From NCBI RefSeq assembly GCF_030697375.1, contig NZ_JAUYQD010000002.1, forward strand, positions 1-64,000: 64,000 nucleotides of DNA, read 5' to 3'. The position numbers were made by a program, and so were the translations under genes. Every line of letters begins with the position of its first letter. Within the stretch, counting starts at the first letter, position 1. Under the pieces are notes generated by a model that saw only the letters and a list, made by a program, of their open reading frames with translations, did not search any database and was not told the DNA's origin. This stretch comes from Rhodoferax sp. (GTDB lineage Bacteria > Pseudomonadota > Gammaproteobacteria > Burkholderiales > Burkholderiaceae_C). Positions 1 to 12,000 of the stretch are shown piece after piece.

Positions 1-3000
1 GTCGTGTTATTGGCGTAGCTGACGTTGTAGTTGCCCCCGCTGTTGCCGTCATTTACCGTCACCGCCGCCGTAGTCACCGTTTTGTTTCCGCTGCCCACGT
101 TCGCATTCGTGAACGCAAAGCTGCCGCCCGACAGGCTGTCCAACGTGCTGTTGTTGGCGTTGGTGTACAGCGTTCCAGAAGTCACTGTGGCCGTGCCTGA
201 TGCCGACAGCGTGCCCTCATAGGACTTGGTGACATCAATTGTGCTGACCGTCAGGTTAGCCTTGTCGATGGTGCTGGTGGTGTTATCGACGTAAACCAGA
301 GCGTTGTAATTGCCACCCGTGTTGCCGTCATTCACTGTCACGCCCGCTGCGGTGACCGTCTTATTGCTGCCCGCATTGGCATTGGTAAAGGCAAACGTGC
401 CGCCACTGAGGCTGTCGCCCACGCCCAGCCCGCTAACTGCCACGGCCGTTCCCGCCACCGCCAAGCTGCCGTTGTAGGTCTTACTCACGTCGCTGGTCTT
501 CACCGTCAGCGTGGCTTTGTTAATGGTGCTCGTGGTGTTGTTGACATAGCTAACGTTGTAGTTGCCGCCCGAATTGCCGTCAGCCACCGCCACATCGACC
601 GTTGATACGACTTTGTCACCCGTTCCCGCATTGCGATTGAGGAACGCAAAGGTGCCGCCACTGATGCTGTCCGACCCGAACAACTGCGTCCCGCTACCCG
701 CAGCCACAACTGCCGTGCCCAGCGCCGACGTTGTGCCACTGTAGGTCTTGGTGACGTTAGATGTGGAAACAGCCAAGTCAGCCTTCGTGATCTTGCCAAT
801 GGCACCGGTGATATTCCCGGAACCTGCGTCCAGTTGGTAACCATAGATGGGGACGGCACCTGAATTGGCGCTGGCAGAAACAATGCTCAGCGGATTCACC
901 CTGACCGTCTTCGCATTACCAACATTCTTGTTATCAAACGTTCCTGCCGTACTGAACACCACCGCATCGCCAGACAACAGGCCACTGGTCACGTTGTAGT
1001 TGCTTTGCGTCAGAGATGCCGTGTCCGTGCCGTTGTAGGTCCTTTCCAAGGCCCCCGTCAGTGCCACCGTTAGTTCTGGCGCAAGGGTGTAATGCAGGCC
1101 GTTACCAGTGCCAAGCACCGTTGTCGTACCGTAAGTCGCGTTGTATTGCTTGTAATCCGGCGACAAACCTCCGGCTGTATCCAACAAGGGGGATGTTGAC
1201 CAAACCTGCCATATCCCTGAGTCAGCCAGAATGCCGGTACCAATTTCCAGCGCATTCGCACCGACGTTATTGATAAAATTACCTGCGCTTGCCAAGGTGA
1301 TGTTTGCAGCACCGGGCACCGTGATGGCCTTCTGCAGCACCAAGTTGCCAGTGGTGGTTTTCAACACCACGTTGCCATTGTTAGTGGTAATACCATCCAC
1401 CAGGCTGGCTGTACCCACTGTCAAAGCCTGGTTGTTAGTGAAGGCCAGAGCGCCGTTCAGCTTTGCCGCCAAGGTGCCAACACGGTTGGCATTGGCGAGC
1501 GTAACGCCATTGGAGTTGCGCAGAAGCAGGGTATTTGTGCTCAGCGTAGTGCCACTCACCTGTGTGATATTCAGCGCGCTGGTGTCCGTATCCAGTTCAA
1601 CGATGACATTCCCCGCATTCACTGTGCCAAGTTGGAGGTTTGTGTCTTCGCGCAGGTGCGCATCCATGCCGATAGCCGTAGCTGAAACGGCACCTGTGAA
1701 GGTATTGCCTGCATTGCTTAGGTTCAATTTTCCGGCGCCTGCAATCACTGATCCAGTATTGGACGTGCTTTGCTGCACAAAGAACGACGCAGCGGCAAGA
1801 TTGAGATCGGTAGATTGCAAAATACCGGTAGCAACGGCTGTGCCTGAATTGGAATACGTGCCTTTGGTCGTAATCTTGACAAGTCCACCGATGTTGTTTG
1901 CATCGTTTAGGCTAATTGCAGTTCCATTCGCCACGGCACTGATGCTCTTGCCACCCGCGTCGCTGGTTACAACAACGCCTGAACTCAAGTTTGCACTCAA
2001 AATTGACGCACTGGAGGTTGTCGTTCCGTTGTTCGCTGAAGCAACGAGGTCACCATTGCCATTCATGCTCAGGGTAATAACGCCATAAAGCCGAATTTCG
2101 TTGTTTGCCGTGCCCGCAGAGCCTCCACCTATCAGGTTATTCGAGGAGTTTCCCTGGATGAATTGGCCCGCGCCGGTCAGATCGAAGTTGCCTCCTATCT
2201 GTAGGTAGGCGTCGGCTCCTGAACCATTTGCGTCTGGCCGCTGAGTAACATTGCCCGTGCTATAGAGCGTGAAATCACCGGAGACCAGACTGTTGTCCAG
2301 CACGGTCCCCGCCGCCGCGGTATTTTTCAACGCGACATCGTCTGCATTGAACGCGGTCGTGTCGATGGTCAGATTGCCATCAAGCGTGATCGATGCATTC
2401 ACGGACTGGTTCAGCAAACCGCCGACGGTCAGGGTGACGCTGGAAATTCCTGCGCCGTCGGATATGCCGACAATCTGCAGGGCTGCGCTGTCAACGGATC
2501 CTATGGTCAGGCCATCGCCATCGACAAAAGTCAGCGAGGCATTGCCAGACATCAACGCGGCCAGGATATCGACATCATTGCCGGCATGCGTCAGCGTAAC
2601 GGCGCCCGCCGATTTGATCGCCAACTTGGCCGCTTTGATCGGAGCGGAACCGCTCTGGGTCACGACTCCAGCCGATTCGATGCGAAGGATGTCGAGACTA
2701 TGCGTACCGCCGATCGCTGCGACAAAGTTCTGCCCGGAGGCGGTCGCCGAGGTCAGGCGCAGGCTGCGCGGGGTGATGTCGGCATCGCTATCGACCGTGC
2801 TGGCAAAGCTGATTGCGTTGCCACTGGTCAAGCTCGCGTCGGCGCCCAGCGTCACTGCTCCGGTGTAGCTCTGGGTGCCGGCGCTGGAGATGGCGCTGGT
2901 GTTGATTGCGGTCGTGCCACTGACCGACAACGTGGTCAGATTGGAGACGGCATCATTTGCGTCATTGCCGAATACGGCGTTACCAACGATAGACAGGCTG

Positions 3001-6000
3001 TGGCTCGCGCCAGCCAGCGTGCCGTTGCTCGTCATGGTGCTGGCTGTCAGCGTCGTGTTGTCACCCAGCGTGATGGCGTCGTTGTAAGTCTGCGCACCGG
3101 TGGTCGTCACGCTGCCGCCGTTGATCTGCACCGTCCCGGGAGCATCGGTGGCGACACTGGCCGCCGTCACCGCTGCGTTGAGCAAGGTGGTGCCGCTGCT
3201 GTTGAGCGCCAATGCGCCCAGCGCACCATTGAGCGCACCGCCCACCACACCGGTGAAGGTGATGCTGCCCGTGCCCGCCGCCACGCTCAGGTCGTTGGCC
3301 TCCGTGGCCTCCGAATTCACCGTACTGGCAAACACCAGCGCACTGTCGGTGGTCGTCAGTGTGCTGTCATTGCCGACATTAACTGCCCCGGTGTAGCTCT
3401 GCGTGCCGGTGCTGGTGATGGCGCTGGTGTTGATCACGGTTGTGCCACTGACCGACAAGGTGGTCAGATTGGAGACGGCATCGGTTGCGTCATTGCCGAA
3501 TACGGCGTTACCGACGATAGACAGACTGTGGCTCGCGCCAGCCAGCGTGCCGTTGCTGGTCATGGTGCTGGCTGTCAGCGTCGTGTTGTCGCCCAGCGTG
3601 AGGGCGTCGTTGTAAGTCTGCGCACCGCTGGTCGTCACGCTGCCGCCGTTGATCTGCACCGTCCCGGGAGCATCGGTGGTGACACTGGCCGCTGTCACCG
3701 CTGCACTGAACTTGCTCAAACCGCTGCTATTGACGGTCAACACATCCAGCGCACGGCTTGCGCCGACAAGACCGGTGAACGTGACGTTCCCTGTGCCTGA
3801 TGTCAAGCTCAGGTCGCGCGCGGTGGTGTCGCTATCGACACCAGCGGCGAACACGATGTTGCCGATACCGGTATCCGTACCCATGGCCACGTCACCCTTG
3901 AGGGTAACCGACGTAGCGAAAGCGATTTGGCTGTTGGTTGTCGCAATGTCGCCGGCCAGCTCGTTGGCGCCGACACCGTTCTGTGTAAAACCGCCGACTG
4001 CGGTGATATCGCCCGCAGCAGCCGTGGCGAACACGCCAGCATTGCTGATTTCTACCGTGCCGCCGGCATTGATGGCGGCATTCACATTCAAGACGTTACC
4101 GTTGAAGTCGAGGTTGCCGCTCAAACTCACAACACCGCCCAGTGTGGTGATTGCACCCACCTGCTGGGTGAGACTGGCCGCAGTCATCACACCTGCCGTC
4201 ACCGCGTCTGCCGAAACAATGTTGAGCGCCCCCAACGCCGCGTTGGCGCCAACCGAGCCGCTGAAAGTGATATCCCCGGTACCGGAAGTCAACGTCAGCC
4301 CGCGCGGTGTACCCACGCCATCGCTGTTTAGCGTGCCGGAAAAGGTAATGTCACCCAAGCCCGCGCCAGTGCTCATCACGCGGTCGCCTCCGAGCAAAAC
4401 AGCGGGGCCATTGACTGAAATCGTGCCGCCGGCGGCGCCAGTCGAACTGGTATCCACCGCGCCGCCGATGCGGATTTCGCTGCCAGTCACGCTCACTGCG
4501 CCGCCCGCGCCGATTCCCACTCCCTGGGCGGTGGTGCTAGCGATGCTCAAGATGCCATGGGCAAGCAGGGTGATCGAACCCGCCACGGCTTCGGCGGCAG
4601 TGGCGTCACCACTGCTGACCAGCGTGCCGGTGTTGACCGCGCCGCTGTTGGCGGTGGTGTTGATGCTGATGGCCCCACCGTTCTTGTACGCACCTGCACC
4701 AAAGGTCACGTCGCCTAGAGTGGAAATGGTCACACCGGCCGAGTTGAAGCTGCGTACCGCAGTGGCCGAGAAAGCACCGCCCCGGGTTGAAATCGCCTCA
4801 TCCACCGACACATTCACGTCGCTGGCGCCTATGTCGATATCGCCGCCCTGCGTGGTGATGCCAATGATGCCACTCTCCCCGCCACCCACGCCGAAATTGG
4901 CACCGCTACGGTAGGTGAAGTTTTTATCCTCCCCGGTGATTTTTGCTGCCACCAGATCCACCGCGTTGCCGGTATCCAGCAAGCTCGACGTGTTGAGCGC
5001 GCTGATGAGCAGTTTCCCTGCGGTGATTTCGTTCGTGCCATTGGCCTGCACCACCGCGCCGGCGGCAGCCAGGAGCTTGACCGTGCCATCGGCGCCACGG
5101 ACACCGACACCGTCACCCGCCCCACCACGCGCGGCCACCGTACCGGCCACGGTAAGCGTGTTGCCTGCCGTGGTCAGGGTAATGTTGCCCGCCGCGCCGC
5201 CATTGGTGCCGGACGAGGCCGTTGCATCGGTCCCGGATGTGACGATGCCGCCTACGCTCAGGTTGCCGTCCGCCGCAGTACCGGTGGTGCTCAGAATGAC
5301 CGCACCGCCCGCAGTGCCGTTACTGGTACTGCGGGTATCGATGGTCTGGCCGCTGGAGTCGATACTCGGCGCCGTCAGCGTGATGCTGGCACCTCCGGTC
5401 GTGATCCCGGTCGGATTCACTGCGCCAATACTCAAGCCCAGCTTACTGGAGAAGTTCACCGCGCCGGTGGCGTCGGATGCGAAAGTGCTGACTTCGTTGA
5501 GCGGAATGCCGGAGCTTGTCGCATTGAGGGTAAACGTCCCAACGCCGGACAGGCCGAGCTTGTCAGCAATGATTGCCCCCGATTGGGTCACCGCATTGCC
5601 GGCTGCCAACACCATGCTTCCGGCAGTTTCAATACTGCTGATCACCAATGTATCGCTATCGGTAAAGCGACTGATGGTGGCAGCACCGACCTTGGCCGTG
5701 TCCGCGGCATTGCGCACCTTGAGCACCAGCGTGTTGACATCATTGCCCGCTGCCGTTAGTACGATGGCAGCGCCGCTGTTATTCAGCGACTTGACCGTTA
5801 GCGTATCTGCGACAACCGCACCGGTACCAAAGGTGATGTCGGTGGAGATGGCAGCTTTTGCGGTCAGGTTGGCGGCGCCGGATGTTTCGATCTGGCTCAC
5901 TGCCACATCATCTGCATCGCCATAGGTAATCGTGCCCGAACCCACGCCATCATTCGCCACATTGCGGCTGATCAGTTTCAGCTTGTTGACGTCGTTGCTG

Positions 6001-9000
6001 GCATTGGTCAGGGTAATGCTGCCATTACCGGCGGTGGTGACGGCCATCGAATCCGCCGCCAACACCGAGCCGCTGCCCACCTGTTCGACCGCGCCGACTG
6101 CATTCACCGAGAGGGTTCCATTGGTGCTGATGTTGGACAGGTCAGCCGTACCGCCGGAGACGATCGTGATGGCGCCGGCATCTGACTGGTAACTGAAATA
6201 CTGCCCCATCACCAGACCGTTGCCGCCACTGGCAGTCATGGAGATCGTGCCCGCACTACCGGTTTGCAATTGCAACGGAGAACCAGATGAACCGGTGGAA
6301 TGGGTCACGGTGGCGCCCACCACGCCGATATTTCCCGAGGTGGAAACGATGCTCTTCGAGAGGATGACTTCCTCCTCTGCATTCACCTGCACATTGCCGG
6401 AACCGGTGATGATGGTGTTGTTCACCTGCACATCGCCGGTATTCGTCGTCGTGTTGGCGTGCAGCGCGATATTGCCGGTGGTGGTGGTCAGGTTGCCCGG
6501 CGTGCTGAGGTTGCCGTCGAGCGAACGGAACTCAATGTTGCCGCTGCTGGTGGTGATGTTTTCCGTCGCCAGCACCAGTGTGGTACCCGCCCAGGCGGTG
6601 ATGGAGGTGCTTGCCGCCAACTCGTTGGTCAGCGCGTTCATGCTGAGTTGGTTGGCATCCTGGATGCGCACCTGGCTGCCGGTCGTGTTGACCGTGACCT
6701 GGCCGGTGAAATTATTCAACGCGCTGAACAGATCGATATTCGCAGCGCCGCCATAAATGGCGGCGGTCGATGACAGGATGCTCGACGAACTTTCCTGTTC
6801 CACCCCCAATCCGCGCAAGGTGATCGCCTGGCCGGTGGCATTCAGGGTCTGCACGTCCAGATCCAGCACCCCATCGGTCGATTGGATTTCGGTGGTGCTG
6901 CCCACGATCACCGTGCCAGTGAACTTCAGGCCGGCAGTTCCCGTGCCGCCCTGGTCCTTCAGGGTCATGGCACCGCTGGTGGTGAAGGTGCCCAGGTTGT
7001 TGATATTGCTCAGATTGAGCGTCACCACGCCGGCATCGCCCTTGAGCGTAGTGGCTGAAATGACGCCGGTGGTCGGCGTCTGGCTGACCGTTCCGGTCAG
7101 TTCCAGGCCATCCATCCCCAGGGATACGGTGCCAGCAGTGGCCGAAATCACATTCAGCGTAGCGTTAGTGGCATTGACGATTTCAATGGCGCTGGCACCG
7201 GCGTTGTCGGTCGTCAGCGTGCCGCTGACGGCGATGTTGTACGCGCCACCGCCGCCATCGATGCGGATGCTGCCACCCGTACCGCCCGCACCTGCATTGT
7301 CGGCATTCACCACGGAAGCGCTCAACTGGCTGACGCCTTGCCCGCCGAGAAAAATATCACCGGCGGCTAACACGCTGTTAGCGCCCAGCGCCAGCGTGCC
7401 GGTGGCGCCATCGCCGGTTGTGGTGCGCAACCGGATGCCGCCCGCGCTGGTCAGGTTCTGGGTGAGGTTCAGTCCAGAGGTGGAATCGTAAATATCCAGG
7501 TCGTACTGGGTTCCCACGACATCGCCGACCTTTACGGTGGCCAACTGAACGATCTTGTTGCCGGCATTGGCCAACACAGCAGAACCGCTGATGGCATTGG
7601 TCGCAGTGCCCAGGTTGAGCGTCTTGATATCCAGCGCCGTACCGTTGCTTTGAGTGATGTTCCCTGCGATCTGGCCGATGGTCGCCGTGTCGTCTCCCAG
7701 CAGCAGGCTGCCGTTGGATGCGGTGATGCTGGGGAGCGCCAGATTGCTGGTGCCGCGAATCATCACAGCCGAAGTGCTGTTGCTGGCGGTCTGGATGGTG
7801 CCCAACAGGGTCATCAGGCCCGCTTGTGTGCCATCGTGCCCGGTTAGCGTGATGGTGCCGCCGCTGGTGCCGGATCGGGGAAGGTTCAATGCACCGCCAG
7901 TGGCGTTGATCGTGCCCGGCGACTGCAAAATGCCGCGGCCGGTCAACGCAATATTGGCGCCGCCACTGGCCTGGCCACCAGCATAGACATTGTTGGTGGC
8001 CAGATCCAAGGCTGCACCCACCGTGGAAATGGTTATTGCACCGTGCGAGTTCTCGATGGTTCCGGCCAGGGTCAATCCGCCCGATATATCCCTCAGGCTG
8101 AAAGCAGCGGCGCTGGCGTTGTAGAGATAAAACGGGCCCAGGCTGCCGATTTCATTGTCCTGGTTCAAGGTAATGGCCCCGCGCGCGCTGGGTGTGTCAT
8201 TGGTCAGCGAGGTAGCGCCACTTTGATTGGGGCCAGACAAGGTGCCCGTGGTGGTCAGGATGCCTCCGGTCTGGTTGATGGTGCCGCTGGATGTGAGCTT
8301 GATGCCGTTGGCACCGGCCGCGACTGCGCCGCCCAGGGTCAGGTTGCGGTTGTTGGTGCCATCCCAGTAAGTCTTGATGGCGACAAGGCCGGATGAAGTC
8401 AGCGTGCCGGTCGCGTTGTTGCTGAAGGTGCCCGCGGAATTGATCGTGATGCCCGATGCGCCCGCAGATACCGCCGCATTCACCGTGGTGCTGTAGTCGG
8501 TCCCGCCAGAACTGTAATTGGGCGCGGAGCTGATCGTGAGCGCGCCAGTGGTGGTCAGCGTACCCGCGCCGCTGGTGCTCACGTAGCCGTACGGCGAGGT
8601 GAGACTGATGCCCCCCGTTCCGGCCGAGACAGCGCCCTGGATGGTGGCGGTATAGCCCCACTCGCCGCTACTCGCCTTGAGTGTGACACCCTTGCTGACA
8701 TTGGAGGCTGTCACCGTGCCGGTGCTGCTGACGGTCAATGCACGGCGACTTTCGACACTGATATCGCCCCCCGTTGAAAGGAGTGCACCTTCCACAACCA
8801 AGGTACGGTCCTGGTTGTAGATACTGAAGTTTCCGCCAGAGGTGAAAGCACCAATACGGTAAATCTGATTTGTGTTGTTCAGCGTCACAGACCCCGCCAC
8901 CGAGCCGATCAGGTTGACGCCATCACTGTTTGCGGTGATGTAGCTGGTCTGGGTCACGTTGCCCGTCAGCGCGGTACCGGGCGTGGTGAGGGAGCCACCA

Positions 9001-12000
9001 AGAATCAGCCTGCCGGTGCTGTAAACCTCCACCCGCTGCAGTTGAACGTTGTTGGCGCTCTGGACGAAGATGTCATTGCCAACGCCATCGTTATAGAGGC
9101 GGTTGGTGAGGGTGATATTGCCGCCACCGCCATCGAGAATGATGTCGCCGCCACCGCTGTGGTGAGATTGGATGTCAACCGCGCTGGTGATGCCCCCCGC
9201 GCCCGAGGTCAGTTGCACACCCTTGGCATACATGGTTCCGCTGGTCAACGCCAGCGCGCCAGTGGCCGTGATCTTCACGATGCCGGCGCCACCGTAGTGG
9301 CCCTCAATGGAGCCGGAACCTGTAAAGCCCGCCGCACCTGCGGTCAGCTCCATGCCTTTGCCGCGGTTGGTGCCGGAAAGCGTCATCGCGCCTTCCGTCG
9401 TGGCCTTTAAAAGGGTGTCGTAACTGCCATCGTAAATGCTTGTCAAGCTCAGCCCATTGACTTCACTGTCCTTGTCATAGATCGTGATGGCACCGCCGCG
9501 TTCGACATACCCTACCGATAGGATTTCGTTATTGACAAGCGAGAGATCGACGACGCCGGAACCGCTGTTCTGGCGGATGTCGAGCGCGCCGATTTTCAAT
9601 TGCGTGCCGGCGGTTTGTCCAATAACACCGTAAGCCCTGCGGTAAGCTGCACCGTTGTGCTCATGGTTACCCAGGCGCAGACCACCACGTGCACCGCTGC
9701 TGCCAATGGTGATGTTGGGCAGCGTCAGTGCATTCAAGTCGGCCAAAGTCACGGCACTGGCGTTTGTGCTCGCAGAAACAATCGATCCAGCCATCGTCAC
9801 ATCACCACGGAGGCCTAAATTGGCGTAGTCACTCCCCCAAATGGTGACAAATCCCGTTGCAGTAACAGCGGAGCCAGCCCCCTGAGTTACCCCTTTCCCT
9901 TGAAGTAACACATCGCCCGCAGTCGAGGTAATGTTCCTGCTGCCCAGCACCAACGCACCGTTACCGGTCATCAATGTGACCGTGGTGGCGCTGACATTGC
10001 CAGTGAGCGCCATGCCAGCGGTGCGCCCTTTGGCGCGCACATCCAGACTGCTACCCACAGAAAAGCTGCCCAACTGGTCAATGATGTTGTTGGTACTGGT
10101 GACCGTGATGGCCGCCGTCGTCGCGGCCGACAGGGTTTTGATGTCGATCTCGTCCAAGCTCCAATTCGGAACATATTGGTACAACGCGCCATTGACTGCA
10201 TCGTCGGTTGCCAAGCCGGCGGATACCGTGCTGGCTGTAGCGCTATTGGCTGTGATGCTGGTGATGGTCTTGAAAACGCCGGTAGTCGTGACCGTACCGA
10301 CATTGGCTCCTGCAATATTTTCCACCAGGGGGTTACCAGCCGCATCGGTGCCTGTCACGGTGAAGCCCACAGTGCTGTCGTTACCGGCGCTAGTCAAGGT
10401 AACGGTGTGGGCTGTGCGCAAGCGCAGGTTCGCAGACACCAGCTGCACCGCGCCAGCACCACTCAATGTTTGCGCAAAACCGATGGCACCGGTTCCCGCC
10501 ACCAGCCCCACCTGCCAGGTGCCGGTTTGCGCCTCTAGTGAACGCAGACTGACGGCATTGCCGCCACCGCCTGCATGGGTGATTAGCACGGCAGGCGTAT
10601 TCAGGGTATCCGCATTGGTGGTGAGCAAACGACCATACAGCTGCACCGCGCTGCCCCCGCCATCGACTCGAATCTTGCCACTGCCAGCGTTGAGAACGCT
10701 GTCCGTGAGTGACTGCGTCACACCAACGCCTGTCAACGTCATCAAGCCGCCATTGCTGGTCATGTCGGTGGTGGCGCCCAAGGTGAGCGCGCCAGCACCT
10801 GCATTCAGCAAAATTTCACCGCCAGCGGTTGTCAGATTTGCATCGGAGTAGAAGCCAATGGCGCCGTTGGGTGCACTGACATAAATGGGGGCGCTTGCCT
10901 GGGCCAGGACAACATTTGAATTCAGGGTAATGTTTTGGTCATTGCTGTAGTTGTTGGCCAAGCCGGTGGTTGCAAGTTGCAACCCGATGGCACCATCGTA
11001 ATATTGAGAATAGGTGCTGCTGCCAACGGATAGCTGTCCCGTGTTATTTAACGCAGTCAGGCTCTTGGCTGTGATGTAACGGCCGACTGTCAGATCGGTG
11101 CCGGTGCTGACCAGGATGTCACCCAGCTTGGTTGCATCGCTGGCACCGGTACCCCCCACATCCTGGCTCACCGCAATGGCACCACCACCGGCACCATTGA
11201 AAGTAAGGTTGTTGCGTTCCGTATTCTTGCTGTACAGCGATTGCGAAATACTGATGGCCCCCGTGCCGCGGGTCAACGTGATGGCATCGTCGAGGTAGAC
11301 GCTGGGGGTAGTCAGATTGACCGTCCCGTTACCGGCCAGCGTATGGATGGTCATGGCGCCGGAACCATTGGCGACATCGTCGTCGCCCAGGCGAATCTGG
11401 CTGCTGGCGACGACGCTGACACCCGAAGCTGCATTCGTGGTCACATTTTCTTCGATGTCGGCACGGGCGGATGACGATACGGCCAAGGAAGACAACACCG
11501 CCAGGCCGCCAACCGTCCCGTCGAACAACACATCGCCGGTACCCGCCGTGACGGTCAGGCTGCGGGATGTTCCGTCGGAATTGATGGTTGACAGGAAAGA
11601 AATATTGCCCGATGTGGCGCCGGAAGAAACCACCCGGTTGGCGGTCAGCACCACCGGCGTCGTTAACTCAATATAGCCACCCAACCCTTGGGTGGCTGCA
11701 CCGACGTAACCACCGCCAATGGCATTCAGGTCGCCGTTCAGATTGATGTTGGTGCCACTGGTCGCACCAATGAGAATGCTACCTGCATTGCCCCCGTTGC
11801 GGTTGGTGGTCGCACCAGCGGTGGCAGCGCCGCCCGTGGTGGTAATAGCGCCGACATTGATATCGCCCGCGCTGGCAGACAGCGTGACCGCAGCCGCGTT
11901 GCTGCCAACACCCAGGGAGTTGCTGGCGCCCGTGGTGGTGGTGTCCTGCAGGGTGATGGTATTGGCAGCCGTCACCGTGACCGTGCCCGAAGCCGTACCG

